From: Aquibium oceanicum
Lineage (GTDB): Bacteria > Pseudomonadota > Alphaproteobacteria > Rhizobiales > Rhizobiaceae
DNA length: 64,000 bases
Assembly: GCF_001889605.1 (NCBI RefSeq)
Contig: NZ_CP018171.1
Span: 1 to 64,000 of the forward strand
Direction: 5' to 3'
Part shown: piece after piece, positions 20,052-28,635 of the stretch
Layout: each line of letters opens with the position of its first letter
How positions within the stretch are numbered: position 1 is the stretch's first letter
Translations under genes and position numbers: made by a program
Notes under the pieces: model-generated
Seen by the model: the letters and a program-made list of their open reading frames with translations, nothing else
What the model was told of the DNA's origin: nothing
Database searches by the model: none

Positions 20052-20966
20052 TCAGGCGTGGGCTTCCGCCGTTTCGATCGGCCGCAGCGCCTGAGCCTGC
20101 CGCTTGGCCTCGGCCTTCACGGCATCCTGCACCTTCTCGAAGGCGCGTACCTCGATCTGGCGCACGCGCTCGCGGCTGATGTCGAACTCGCCCGACAGTT
20201 CCTCGAGCGTCAGCGGGTCCTCCGACAGGCGACGCGCCTCGAAAATGCGCTTTTCGCGGTCATTGAGGACCGTGAGCGCGGACTTCAGGAGGCCTCGGCG
20301 ATTGTCGAGTTCGTCCTGTTCCACGAGCATGTCTTCCTGCGACTGGCTGTCGTCGACGAGCCAGTCCTGCCATTCGCCCGACTCGCCCTCCGTCGCGCGA
20401 ATGGGCGCGTTAAGCGAAGCGTCGCCGGACAAACGGCGGTTCATCGAGATCACCTCTTCCTCGCTGACGTTCAGTCGCGTGGCGATCTCGGTGATCTGCT
20501 CGGGCTTCAGGTCGCCTTCCTCGAGCGCCTGGATCTTGCCCTTCACCTTGCGCAGGTTGAAGAACAGGCGCTTCTGGTTGGCTGTGGTGCCCATCTTCAC
20601 GAGGCTCCACGAGCGCAGGATGTACTCCTGGATCGAAGCCTTGATCCACCACATCGCGTATGTGGCGAGACGGAACCCGCGATCCGGCTCGAACTTCTTC
20701 ACGGCCTGCATAAGGCCGACATTGCCTTCGGAAACGACCTCGCCGATCGGCAGGCCATAGCCGCGGTAGCCCATCGCGATCTTCGCGACGAGACGCAGGT
20801 GGCTGGTGACGAGCTTGTGGGCCGCATTGGTGTCACCATGCTCGGCGAAACGCTTCGCGAGCATGTACTCTTCCTGCGGCTGCAGCATCGGGAAACGGCG
20901 GATCTCTTCCAGGTAGCGCGAAAGGCCGCCTTCGCCGGAAACTATACTGGGTAGTGACTGGGCCAT
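20052..20966 (-). CDS. rpoH: RNA polymerase sigma-32 factor RpoH
   Basis: Heat-shock sigma factor directing RNA polymerase to chaperone and protease genes. The 304-residue protein has region 1.2/2.1 (PQEEYMLAKRFAEHGD), region 2.4 (FRLATYAMWWIKASIQEYILRSW), the RpoH-specific box QKRLFFNLRK, and region 4.2 helix-turn-helix (LEELSGEFDISRERVRQIEVRAFEK). Alphaproteobacteria often have two or more RpoH paralogs; this one resembles RpoH1. It has a strong ribosome-binding site (AAGGAGG) about 8 nt before the ATG and a terminator after the stop, so it is monocistronic. The upstream region contains an inverted repeat and a sigma-32-like promoter candidate. Confidence 0.95.
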   Translation of the reverse strand: MAQSLPSIVSGEGGLSRYLEEIRRFPMLQPQEEYMLAKRFAEHGDTNAAHKLVTSHLRLVAKIAMGYRGYGLPIGEVVSEGNVGLMQAVKKFEPDRGFRLATYAMWWIKASIQEYILRSWSLVKMGTTANQKRLFFNLRKVKGKIQALEEGDLKPEQITEIATRLNVSEEEVISMNRRLSGDASLNAPIRATEGESGEWQDWLVDDSQSQEDMLVEQDELDNRRGLLKSALTVLNDREKRIFEARRLSEDPLTLEELSGEFDISRERVRQIEVRAFEKVQDAVKAEAKRQAQALRPIETAEAHA

Positions 20967-21055
20967 GATAGCACCCCTCCTTTTCTCATACGCCCCCGGA
21001 TCCCGGCGGGCGAACGGACGCGGCCGTGCATTGGACGCACCACGACCGGATTCTC

Positions 21056-21096
21056 AATATAGGAACAAAAGCGGCAATTTCACGGTATCTTACCGT
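21056..21096 (-). promoter_or_regulatory. Possible sigma-32-type promoter and inverted repeat of rpoH
   Basis: On the minus strand CGTG (21084-21081) is followed after 17 nt by CCTATATT (21063-21056), close to the RpoH consensus CTTG-N17-CYTATNT. The perfect repeat ACGGTA-TCT-TACCGT (21082-21096) overlaps the -35 side and could bind a dimeric regulator. The element lies about 90 nt before the rpoH start. Both assignments are inferences from pattern alone. Confidence 0.35.
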
Positions 21097-21144
21097 TGGA
21101 TACGATGTGTCACGTCCAAGTGAACAATCCGGGAACTGCCATCC

Positions 21145-22140
21145 TCATCCCCAACTGCGAAACACCTGCAAAAGTTCCGCCATGTCCGCCGGCGGAGGCG
21201 TTTCGAAGCGCATTATCTGAGATGTCGCGGGATGACGGAAGGCAAGCATTCGCGCATGCAGCGCCTGACGTGGAAAATTCTTCGCCGCAGACCGCAGCGG
21301 CTCGGGCAGCCGGTTAGCCTTAGTGCGGAATGCCATGCCGTAGTCGTGATCGCCGATCACCGGATGCCCGATATGGGCCATATGCACCCGGATCTGGTGC
21401 GTACGGCCGGTCTCCAGCCGACATTCGAGCAGCGCCGCGACCTCTTCTGCCTCAGGCGAAACGAACCGCTCCGCCATCCTGTAGTGCGTCACGGCATGGC
21501 GCGCGTCCGGGCGCTGGGGATTGACCACCGCGCGGCGCGTGCGGTCGCGCCCCGACCGTCCGAGATGCGTGTCGACCGTTCCGCTGTCGCGGCGCGGAGC
21601 GCCCCACACCAGCGCCGCATAGGCGCGCTCGAGGTCGCCCGCCGCGCCATGGTCGGCGAAAGCCTCGGAAAGGGTCCGGTGCGCGGCGTCCGTCTTGGCG
21701 ACGACCATGACGCCGCTCGTGTCCTTGTCCAGCCGGTGCACGATGCCCGGCCGCCGCACGCCGCCGATGCCGGATAGCGACGCCCCGCAATGGTGGATCA
21801 GCGCATTGACCAGCGTGCCGGTCCAGTTGCCCGCGCCGGGATGGACGACGAGGCCGGGCGGCTTGTCGATGACGATCAGGTGCTCGTCCTCGAACAGCAC
21901 GGCGAGTTCGATCTCCTCGCCGAGAGGCTCGGCCGGCTCCGGCTCGGGCTGGAGAAGTTCGATGCGCTCGCCCGCCGCGAGCTTGCGTTTCGGCTCTGTG
22001 ACGGTCGATCCGCCAACGCTGACCGCCCCTTCACGGATGAGCGCCTGCAAGCGACTGCGTGACATGGCTTCGCCCATCCGGGCTGACAGCCACTGGTCGA
22101 GGCGCTGGCCGGCGGCATCCTCGTTGGCGACGAGGATCAT
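21145..22140 (-). CDS. RluA-family 23S rRNA pseudouridine synthase (RluD-like)
   Basis: Pseudouridine synthase of about 331 residues. The N-terminal S4-like domain (RLDQWLSARMGEAMSRSRLQALI) binds RNA; the catalytic domain has the invariant Asp in RPGIVHRLDKDTSGVMVVAK; and LETGRTHQIRVHM and GHPVIGDHDYG are further family blocks. The two-domain layout and the motifs match RluD, which modifies helix 69 of 23S rRNA, but RluC-type specificity cannot be excluded. The ATG at 22140 is preferred; a TTG at 22152 extends by four residues. It is divergent from the small membrane gene at 22209 and lies upstream of rpoH on the same strand. Confidence 0.9.
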   Translation of the reverse strand: MILVANEDAAGQRLDQWLSARMGEAMSRSRLQALIREGAVSVGGSTVTEPKRKLAAGERIELLQPEPEPAEPLGEEIELAVLFEDEHLIVIDKPPGLVVHPGAGNWTGTLVNALIHHCGASLSGIGGVRRPGIVHRLDKDTSGVMVVAKTDAAHRTLSEAFADHGAAGDLERAYAALVWGAPRRDSGTVDTHLGRSGRDRTRRAVVNPQRPDARHAVTHYRMAERFVSPEAEEVAALLECRLETGRTHQIRVHMAHIGHPVIGDHDYGMAFRTKANRLPEPLRSAAKNFPRQALHARMLAFRHPATSQIMRFETPPPADMAELLQVFRSWG

Positions 22141-22208
22141 CGCATCTTTCAATCCCGCATGGGCTTCGCTATCAGGGGCGCGCGACAGGGACCTGGCTCC
22201 GGAAAAAC

Positions 22209-22595
22209 ATGGTCAATCCGAACATGGACGACGCAGAAGAAAAGCCGCTCGATCCGGCCGCGGAACGGGTGCGCAGGAAACTCGTGCGTTTCGTCGCGGT
22301 CAATCTCGGCATCCTGTTCGTGGCCGTTATGGCGGTGCTGGGCGCCGTTGTCTACAAGTCCGGCCTGATCGGCGGAAACGGCGGCGAGGCCTCGGTGGCC
22401 GGCGCACCGGTGGGATCAGGCGCGATCCTCGAAAGCGGTGAGATCCCGCTGCCGCCAGGCGCCCGCCTCGTCTCGCAGGCCCTTTCCGGCAACCGCCTCT
22501 CCCTGCACGTGGAGACGGCCGAAGGCCAGGGCGCCATCTTCCTCTACGATCTCGGCGAAGGGCGCATGCTCGGCAGCTTCGTGATCGTGGAATGA
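22209..22595 (+). CDS. Small membrane-anchored protein of unknown function
   Basis: A 128-residue protein with one transmembrane helix at about residues 29-50 (VAVNLGILFVAVMAVLGAVVY region), a short cytoplasmic acidic head (MDDAEEKPLDP) and an extracytoplasmic C-terminal domain that looks like a small beta fold (LPPGARLVSQALSGNRLSLHVE and FLYDLGEGRMLGSF in content). I know similar proteins only as conserved hypotheticals next to RluA-type genes in Rhizobiales. The stop overlaps the start of the VOC gene (ATGA), so the two are translationally coupled. ATG 22224 is an alternative start. Confidence 0.7.
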   Translation: MVNPNMDDAEEKPLDPAAERVRRKLVRFVAVNLGILFVAVMAVLGAVVYKSGLIGGNGGEASVAGAPVGSGAILESGEIPLPPGARLVSQALSGNRLSLHVETAEGQGAIFLYDLGEGRMLGSFVIVE

Positions 22596-22990
22596 CCGGC
22601 CGCCGGATCGCCACCGTCAGCCTTATCGTCCGCGACTATGACGAAGCGATCGCATGGTATCGCGACAGGCTCGGCTTCGACTTGGTCGAGGATGTCGATC
22701 TCGGCGCGGGCAAGCGCTGGGTCGTCGTCGCACCCGGTTCAGGCGGTGCGCGGCTCCTTCTGGCTGAGCCCGCGAACGACGCACAAGCGGCCAGGATCGG
22801 AGACCAGACCGGTGGGCGGGTCTTCCTCTTCTTGGAGACCGACGATTTCCACCGCGACCACGCGCGGATGTCGGACAAGGGCGTCCGGTTCCGCGAACCG
22901 CCACGCGAGGAAGCCTACGGCAGGGTCGCCGTGTTCGAGGACCTTTATGGAAACCTGTGGGATCTGCTGGAACCGAAGCCGCGCGGCTGA
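22592..22990 (+). CDS. VOC (glyoxalase-like) family protein
   Basis: A single vicinal-oxygen-chelate module pair of 132 residues. It starts RIATVSLIVRDYDEAIAWYRDRLGFDLVED, the typical VOC beta-alpha-beta opening, and ends VAVFEDLYGNLWDLLEP with the conserved metal-side glutamate. Such proteins cover glyoxalases, fosfomycin-resistance enzymes and dioxygenases; the first-module metal ligand position holds Ser/Leu rather than His (VSLIV), so metal binding is not certain and the activity is unknown. It overlaps the preceding membrane-protein gene by 4 nt (ATGA) and forms a two-gene unit with it. Confidence 0.85.
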   Translation: MTGRRIATVSLIVRDYDEAIAWYRDRLGFDLVEDVDLGAGKRWVVVAPGSGGARLLLAEPANDAQAARIGDQTGGRVFLFLETDDFHRDHARMSDKGVRFREPPREEAYGRVAVFEDLYGNLWDLLEPKPRG

Positions 22991-23074
22991 TCGCATGGCG
23001 CGTTCTTCTGGATTTTCGCCCGCAAACTATCTATAAGCCCGCCAATTCAAGAAAAGACCGACGACAGGGGTGCC

Positions 23075-23824
23075 ATGGCTGGCCATTCACAGTTCAAGAA
23101 CATCATGCATCGCAAGGGGCGCCAGGACGCCGCGCGCTCCAAGATGTTTTCCAAGCTGGCGCGCGAGATCACCGTCGCCGCCAAGATGGGAACGCCCGAT
23201 CCCGACATGAACCCGCGGCTGAGGCTCGCAGTGCAGGCGGCCAAGGCGCAGTCCATGCCGAAGGACAACATCCAGCGGGCGATCAACAAGGCCTCCGGTG
23301 GGGATACCGAGAACTACGAAGAAGTGCGCTACGAGGGCTATGGTCCGGGCGGCGTGGCCGTCATCGTCGAGGCGCTGACCGACAACCGCAACCGCTCCGC
23401 CTCCAACGTCCGCGCCGCCTTCACCAAGGCCGGTGGCTCTCTGGGCGAGACCGGCTCCGTCTCCTTCATGTGGGACCGCGCCGGCGAGATCTACTATCCG
23501 GCATCGGCCGGCGACGCCGACAAGGTCATGGAAGCGGCCATCGAGGCGGGTGCCGAAGACATCCAGTCCGACGAGGAAGGCCACACCATCTACTGCGGTT
23601 TCGAGGACCTCGGCGACGTGGCGAAGGCGCTGGAGGACACGCTCGGCGAGGCCGACTCCGTCAAGACGATCTGGAAGCCGCAGAACACCATCCCGGTCGA
23701 CGAGGAGCGCGCCCAGTCTCTGATGAAGCTGATCGGGGTGCTCGAGGACGACGACGACGTGCAGAACGTCTACGCCAACTTCGAGGTCGACGACGAGACG
23801 ATGGCCCGGCTCAGCGCGGCGTGA
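23075..23824 (+). CDS. yebC: YebC/PmpR (TACO1) family protein
   Basis: A 249-residue cytoplasmic protein of the YebC/TACO1 family, described both as DNA-binding regulators and, more recently, as translation factors that help ribosomes through proline stretches. It starts with the signature [21 protein letters not shown] and has [15 protein letters not shown], the [13 protein letters not shown] core and a third domain ending [15 protein letters not shown]. Length and all three domains are normal. In many bacteria it sits next to ruvC-ruvA-ruvB; here the neighbours are a VOC protein and an RDD membrane protein. Confidence 0.94.
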   Translation: MAGHSQFKNIMHRKGRQDAARSKMFSKLAREITVAAKMGTPDPDMNPRLRLAVQAAKAQSMPKDNIQRAINKASGGDTENYEEVRYEGYGPGGVAVIVEALTDNRNRSASNVRAAFTKAGGSLGETGSVSFMWDRAGEIYYPASAGDADKVMEAAIEAGAEDIQSDEEGHTIYCGFEDLGDVAKALEDTLGEADSVKTIWKPQNTIPVDEERAQSLMKLIGVLEDDDDVQNVYANFEVDDETMARLSAA

Positions 23825-23892
23825 GAAGCCCCTCCCGCCATAGTTGAAAACATGCGCCGTTTGATGCAAGCGTTGCCCGAGAGGGGAACGCG

Positions 23893-24678
23893 ATGGTCGA
23901 TACATTAAATCCGCCTGATCCTGCGAGATCGGGCTTTTGGCGGCGTGCGCTTGCGTTCATCGCTGACATGGCCATTGTCCTGGTACCCTTGGAGATCGTC
24001 GTCGCGATCCTGTTCGCCCAGACGAACGGGATGATCCAGGGAGATTTCGGCTTCACGCAAGCGTCCTGCGAGCAGCTCAGCACTCTCCCGGTCGGGCTGG
24101 TGACGCAGATCGACAATCCCAACTACGCCGCAGACTGCCGGAAGTCGCTATTCGGCTTCGACACGGCACGATTGCTGGTCGTCAGCAGGATCGAGAAAGG
24201 AGACGTCGTCACGACATCCGTATCGGAATCCTTCTGGCTCGACGCCGATGGAAACCTCGCCGACCGGCGCGGATACGATGTTTCCTGGATCGCACTCGCA
24301 GCGCTGCTTGCCTATCTGGTCGCAATGGAAGGCTGGCGCGGAGCCACCCTCGGGAAGAAGGCAACGGGCATCCGAACGATCGTTCGCACGGAACCATTGA
24401 GGCAAGGCGTCGGTGTCGGCCGCGCCCTCGCGCGGCGGCTCGCGATGATGTTGGGGGGCCTCGGCATGCTGCCGTTCGGCATTGTCATGCTGTGGTACCG
24501 AAGCGACGCCGCGGCGCTGGCGGCAATGAGCCATTCGACTGTGTACTGGGTCGCCGCGTTTGCTGGCGTTGCGCTCGTGTTCGCATGGCTCGCATGGATA
24601 GTGGTGGCGATGATACGCAAGCGCGATACCGTCTACGACCGCATAGCAGGGACGGCCGTCGTTCGGGCGAGGTCATGA
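23893..24678 (+). CDS. RDD-domain membrane protein
   Basis: A 261-residue inner-membrane protein with the RDD layout: GFWRRALAFIADMAIVLVP with the Arg and Asp of the name in the first helix, a roughly 100-residue extracytoplasmic insert with two cysteines (ASCEQL, ADCRKS), then further helices with GATLGKKATGIR and TVYDRIAGTAVV near the end. The RDD family is poorly understood; some members act as ion exchangers. The stop overlaps the start of the SelT/W/H-like gene by 4 nt, so the two are coupled. The 68-nt gap after yebC has no clear terminator. Confidence 0.85.
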   Translation: MVDTLNPPDPARSGFWRRALAFIADMAIVLVPLEIVVAILFAQTNGMIQGDFGFTQASCEQLSTLPVGLVTQIDNPNYAADCRKSLFGFDTARLLVVSRIEKGDVVTTSVSESFWLDADGNLADRRGYDVSWIALAALLAYLVAMEGWRGATLGKKATGIRTIVRTEPLRQGVGVGRALARRLAMMLGGLGMLPFGIVMLWYRSDAAALAAMSHSTVYWVAAFAGVALVFAWLAWIVVAMIRKRDTVYDRIAGTAVVRARS

Positions 24679-24962
24679 AGCCCGTGATTCGCACCACCTA
24701 CTGCACGCAGTGCCAGTGGCTCTTGCGCGCCGGCTGGATGGCGCAGGAACTGCTTTCGACCTTCGGTGCCGACATCGGGGAGGTAGCGCTGGTGCCAGGC
24801 ACCGGCGGCGTCTTCGAGATCACCTGCGACGGCGAGACGATCTGGGAGCGCAAGCGGGACGGCGGTTTTCCTGAAGCCAAGGTACTGAAGCAAAAGGTGC
24901 GCGACGTCGTGTGGCCCGAACGGGAGCTCGGGCACTCGGATCGGCCCACGACTGGCTCCTGA
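24675..24962 (+). CDS. SelT/SelW/SelH-family (Rdx) protein
   Basis: A 95-residue thioredoxin-like protein of the Rdx family. It begins TTYCTQCQWLLRAGWMAQELLSTF, with a CxxC motif (Cys at both positions, codons TGC) where eukaryotic homologs carry selenocysteine, so this is the non-seleno form. GTGGVFEITCDGETIWERKRDGGFPEAKVLKQKVRD is the conserved body. A redox role is presumed but no substrate is known for bacterial members. Its start overlaps the RDD gene stop (ATGA), indicating coexpression, and it converges with the SDR gene 4 nt away. Confidence 0.87.
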   Translation: MKPVIRTTYCTQCQWLLRAGWMAQELLSTFGADIGEVALVPGTGGVFEITCDGETIWERKRDGGFPEAKVLKQKVRDVVWPERELGHSDRPTTGS

Positions 24963-24965
24963 GCA

Positions 24966-25685
24966 TCACGAACGCCGCGTGATCGCTCCTGCCAGGCGCG
25001 GCGAGAGCCGCGCCATGAGGCGCAGCGCCTTTGCCTTTCCGATCCAGACGTTGTTGCGACGGCTCTCGATGGCTTCGGCGATGGCAACCGCGACGACGCC
25101 GGCATCGACCTTGGGAGTGTCGCGTCCTGCCGTCATGGGCGTATCCACCACGGGAGGATAGACCGTGCAAACAGCGATCTCGGGGACCTGGTTGGACAGC
25201 GCGGCGCTGAAGTTCACCAGCCCCGCCTTGGCCGTCGAGTAGACCGCGGCCGTTGATTTCGGCGCAAGCGCGAGCGCACTCGCCACGTTGACGACCATGC
25301 CGCGGTTCGCCATGAGGCGCGGCAGCAGTCCCTTCGCCAGAAGGATGGGCGCGACGAGGTCGAGCGCCACCTCCCTCTCCACCGTGCTGTCCTCGTAGCC
25401 TGGCGCGTCGAGGCGCTGGTCGACCTGCACGGCCGCGTTGTTGACCAGGACGTCGATCCCCGGATGACTGTTCGCCAACCGGCCGCAGAGTTCGCCGATC
25501 GCCCCGGTGTCGGTCAGATCGAACGGAACAGGCACGATCAGTGCGTTGACCTTCGCGAGTTCGCGCAGCTTGTTTTCGTCGCGGGCAAGGGCGAGCACCG
25601 TGTGCCCGGCCTGCGCCAGCACCATCGCCAGCTCGCGCCCGATACCCGAACTCGCTCCCGTCAGAAGGATGATGTGCCTTGCCAT
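24966..25685 (-). CDS. Short-chain dehydrogenase/reductase
   Basis: Classical SDR of 239 residues. The NAD(P)-binding TGASSGIG is at residues 9-16, the NNAAV motif is in the fourth strand, and the active-site Ser...YxxxK is in NVASALALAPKSTAAVYSTAKAG. The Thr/Arg-rich end is unlike the long C-terminal part of the DltE type, but YPPVVDTPMTAGRD fits the DltE/SdhA-like group. The substrate is unknown. It is transcribed divergently from the Crp/Fnr-like regulator gene 73 nt away, which makes it a likely target of that regulator. Confidence 0.88.
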   Translation of the reverse strand: MARHIILLTGASSGIGRELAMVLAQAGHTVLALARDENKLRELAKVNALIVPVPFDLTDTGAIGELCGRLANSHPGIDVLVNNAAVQVDQRLDAPGYEDSTVEREVALDLVAPILLAKGLLPRLMANRGMVVNVASALALAPKSTAAVYSTAKAGLVNFSAALSNQVPEIAVCTVYPPVVDTPMTAGRDTPKVDAGVVAVAIAEAIESRRNNVWIGKAKALRLMARLSPRLAGAITRRS

Positions 25686-25758
25686 TGCGCGTCGCTCCTG
25701 TAACCCTCTCCTTCATAGGCGGCGGGAGCACGCCGCGCGTTAACCGCGATCAACGGCG

Positions 25759-26337
25759 ATGACGACAGCCAAGCATGTATTCGAGGCTCTGGCCGGAGGA
25801 CCATTGCCGGATTGGGAAACGTTCGAGCGCGCCATCTCCGTGGTTCGCGCCGACGGCGGCAGCACGATTTTCGATATCGGGGACGAGGTGCAGGACCTCT
25901 TCCTCGTCCGGTCCGGGCTGGTCAAGCTCGTCTATCTGCGGGTGGACGGGTCCGAGTGGATCAAGTCCTTCATCGAGGAGGGCATGTCCTTCTCCAGCAT
26001 ATCGAGCATCGCCGGCGTCGGGCCGGCGCCGTTCGGCGCAATCGCGATCGAGGACTGCGTCCTGGAGCGGCTTCCTTTCGCCGGGATCCTGCGGCGCGCC
26101 GACGAAGACGCCGCCTGGTCCCGCGCGGTCCGCAATGCGCTGGTCGACTTCGCGCTGCGCAAGGAGGAGCGCGAATGCGTCTTCCTCACGATGAAGCCGC
26201 CCGAACGCTATAGCCACCTGAAGACGACACGCCCAAATCTTCTCGGGCGCGTGCCCCAGAAAGATCTGGCGGCTTTCCTCGGCGTCACTCCTGTAGGCCT
26301 GAGCCGTATCGCCGGCCGGATGAGGGCCAGGCCTTGA
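25759..26337 (+). CDS. Crp/Fnr-family transcriptional regulator
   Basis: A 192-residue regulator with an N-terminal cyclic-nucleotide-binding-like beta barrel (GSTIFDIGDEVQDLFLVRSGLVKLVYL) and a C-terminal helix-turn-helix (PQKDLAAFLGVTPVGLSRIAGRM). It lacks the FNR-type N-terminal cysteines, so it is not an oxygen sensor of that kind, and the phosphate-binding cassette residues of true cAMP receptors are not obvious, so the effector is unknown. It is slightly short for the family. It is divergent from the SDR gene and is followed by a terminator-like hairpin 23 nt downstream. Confidence 0.85.
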   Translation: MTTAKHVFEALAGGPLPDWETFERAISVVRADGGSTIFDIGDEVQDLFLVRSGLVKLVYLRVDGSEWIKSFIEEGMSFSSISSIAGVGPAPFGAIAIEDCVLERLPFAGILRRADEDAAWSRAVRNALVDFALRKEERECVFLTMKPPERYSHLKTTRPNLLGRVPQKDLAAFLGVTPVGLSRIAGRMRARP

Positions 26338-26360
26338 GGGGCGCCCGGCCCCCAACGCAA

Positions 26361-26382
26361 AAACCCCGCCGAAGCGGGGTTT
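26361..26382. terminator. Bidirectional terminator between the regulator gene and rpmE
   Basis: The perfect 9-bp stem AAACCCCGC/GCGGGGTTT with loop CGAA lies between two convergent genes. The T residues are part of the stem on each side, so it can end transcription in both directions, of the Crp/Fnr-type gene (plus) and rpmE (minus). Confidence 0.8.
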
Positions 26383-26412
26383 CCGTAGACGCTCGAAGCT
26401 GTCGCCGGCGGT

Positions 26413-26634
26413 TCAGATACCGAGATTGGCGAACTTGTTCTTGAACTTGGTCAGGCGGCCGCCGCGGTCGAGCAGGGTCTGCTGCCCGCCGGTCCAGGCC
26501 GGATGGGTGCGCGGGTCGATGTCGAGGTTCAGCGTGTCGCCTTCCTTGCCCCAGGTCGACTTGGTGAAGTACTCGGAACCATCGGTCATCACGACCTTGA
26601 TGGTGTGGTAGTCGGGGTGGATCTTCTCTTTCAT
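26413..26634 (-). CDS. rpmE: 50S ribosomal protein L31
   Basis: Ribosomal protein L31 of the large subunit, 73 residues, starting [19 protein letters not shown] and containing HPAWTGGQ and RLTKFKNKF, the conserved L31 segments. It has no cysteine, so it is the zinc-independent (C-minus) form, as is usual in alphaproteobacteria. It has its own unit: an upstream gap to the divergent ABC gene of about 200 nt and a hairpin terminator after its end. Confidence 0.96.
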   Translation of the reverse strand: MKEKIHPDYHTIKVVMTDGSEYFTKSTWGKEGDTLNLDIDPRTHPAWTGGQQTLLDRGGRLTKFKNKFANLGI

Positions 26635-26832
26635 CGCTCTGGTCCTGGTCTATGGGGTCACGGCAGGCCGGCGCCTGCGGCAATCTCGCCCGATTCAAAA
26701 GGTTGAAGCCGCGGCCGGCGAGGGCTACGGCTTCAAAAATCGTCGGCGTGCCTATACATCAGCCGGAACCGGAGCACAAGACCGCACCCGTGCCACGCGC
26801 GGGCAGCGGCCGGACAGGAAGCGAGGAACGCC

Positions 26833-28635
26833 ATGGCGGAGACGACGAGCGACGAGGAAAGACGCCGGCGCTCCCTGAAGCCGCTGCGAAAGGTCTTTCC
26901 CTACCTTCTGCGCTACAAGGGCATGGTCGCCGGCGCGCTGGTGTTCCTGACGGTTGCCGCGGGAACGACGCTCACGCTGCCGCTCGCGGTGCGGCGCATG
27001 GTCGACCACGGTTTCTCGACCTCGGATTCCACCTTCATCGCCAACTACTTCTCGATGCTGATCGTCATCGTCGCCGTGCTCGCGCTGGCCTCGGCCTGCC
27101 GCTACTATTTCGTCATCTCGCTCGGCGAGCGCATCGTGGCGGACGTCCGCCGCGACGTCTTCGAACACGTGACGCAGCTTTCCCCCGGCTTCTTCGACAA
27201 GGTCCAGTCGGGCGAGATCGTGTCGCGCCTGACGGCCGACACGACGCAGATCAAGTCCGCCGTCGGCGCGACGGCTTCGCTCGCCCTGCGCAACACGATC
27301 CTCGGCATCGGCGCCGTCGGCATGATGGTGATCACCAGCCCCAAGCTGTCGCTGCTGGTCATCGGCGCGATCCCGATCATCATCGTGCCGCTCATCGCCT
27401 TCGGACGCTCGGTGAGGCGCCGGTCGCGGCTCGCGCAGGACATGCTGGCGGACGCGTCGGCCTATGCCAGCGAGCAGATCGGCTCGGTGCGGACCTTGCA
27501 GGCCTTCACCAACGAGCGGCTGGTCTCGTCGAAGTTCGCCAGGGCGGTCGAGGCGGCCTTCAACGCCGCGCAGGCCTCCATCTTCGCGCGTTCCTTCCTC
27601 ACCTTCTTTGCCATCTTCATGATCTTCTCCTCGGTCGTGGCGGTGCTCTGGTTCGGCTCTCGCGACGTCTTGACCGGGGCGATGACGCCCGGCACGCTCG
27701 GGCAGTTCCTGCTCTACGCCGTCTTCGCGGCCGGGGCTCTCGGCGCGCTGTCGGAGGTCTGGGGCGAGTTGAGCCAGGCGGCCGGCGCGGCCGAACGCCT
27801 GACGGAACTCCTGGCCGAGCAGCCCGCTGTCGCCGCCCCCGCAGTGCCGGTGCCGATGCCCGCCGACGGGGCCGGTTCCGTGGCCTTCCGCGACGTGGTC
27901 TTCGCCTATCCGACCAATCCGGACCGGTCGGCCCTGCACGGCCTCTCCTTCGATGCCCGGCCGGGCGAGACCATCGCCATCGTCGGACCGTCCGGCTCGG
28001 GCAAGAGCACCATCTTCTCCCTGCTGCTGCGCTTCTACGATCCCCAGGCCGGCGAGGTGCTGATCGACGGTGTCGACCTCCTGAAGGCGGATCCCCGGGA
28101 AGCCCGCGCGCGGATCGCGCTGGTGCCGCAGGACCTGACGATCTTCGCCGCCACCGTGCGCGACAACATCGCCTTCGGCCGACCCGAAGCCACGGACGAG
28201 GAAATACGGGCCGCAGCGCGGGATGCGCTGGCCGACGAGTTCATCGAGGAGCTGGAACTTGGCTACGACACGCCGGTCGGCGAGCGCGGCGTGACGCTTT
28301 CGGGCGGCCAGCGCCAGCGCATCGCGATCGCGCGCGCCATCCTGCGCGATGCCCCGATCCTGCTGCTGGACGAGGCGACGTCGGCCCTCGACGCGCAGAG
28401 CGAGAGGCTGGTGCAGGTGGCACTCGAACGTCTGATGGAAGGACGCACGACCATCGTGATCGCCCACCGCCTCGCCACCGTTCTAAAGGCCGACCGCATC
28501 CTGGTGCTGGACGCCGGAAGGATCGTCGAGGAAGGCACGCATCGAAGCCTCGTCGCCCATGACGGCATCTATGCGCGGCTGGCAAAACTGCAGTTCGAGA
28601 CCGGCGCCGACGCCTTCAGGAAGGCGGCGGAGTAG
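26833..28635 (+). CDS. ABC exporter, fused permease and ATPase (MsbA/LmrA-like)
   Basis: A 600-residue half-transporter that should act as a homodimer. Residues about 30-320 form the six-helix type I exporter domain, and the C-terminal ATPase has Walker A GPSGSGKST near residue 385, signature LSGGQRQR near 486 and Walker B LLLDEATSALD. The family exports lipids, peptides or drugs; similar genes in Rhizobiales are annotated as multidrug/lipid ABC transporters, and this one cannot be assigned a substrate. The last 20 nt overlap the convergent PanE-like gene. The ATG follows a GAGGAA site. Confidence 0.92.
   Translation: MAETTSDEERRRRSLKPLRKVFPYLLRYKGMVAGALVFLTVAAGTTLTLPLAVRRMVDHGFSTSDSTFIANYFSMLIVIVAVLALASACRYYFVISLGERIVADVRRDVFEHVTQLSPGFFDKVQSGEIVSRLTADTTQIKSAVGATASLALRNTILGIGAVGMMVITSPKLSLLVIGAIPIIIVPLIAFGRSVRRRSRLAQDMLADASAYASEQIGSVRTLQAFTNERLVSSKFARAVEAAFNAAQASIFARSFLTFFAIFMIFSSVVAVLWFGSRDVLTGAMTPGTLGQFLLYAVFAAGALGALSEVWGELSQAAGAAERLTELLAEQPAVAAPAVPVPMPADGAGSVAFRDVVFAYPTNPDRSALHGLSFDARPGETIAIVGPSGSGKSTIFSLLLRFYDPQAGEVLIDGVDLLKADPREARARIALVPQDLTIFAATVRDNIAFGRPEATDEEIRAAARDALADEFIEELELGYDTPVGERGVTLSGGQRQRIAIARAILRDAPILLLDEATSALDAQSERLVQVALERLMEGRTTIVIAHRLATVLKADRILVLDAGRIVEEGTHRSLVAHDGIYARLAKLQFETGADAFRKAAE

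Noticed and set aside
23880-23911. GGAAC ... CATT before the RDD gene as a stress promoter
   Set aside because: Spacing is 13 nt rather than 16, and the CATT lies inside the coding sequence.
24684-24710. Selenocysteine in the SelT/W/H-like protein
   Set aside because: Both positions of the CxxC motif are TGC codons; there is no in-frame TGA.
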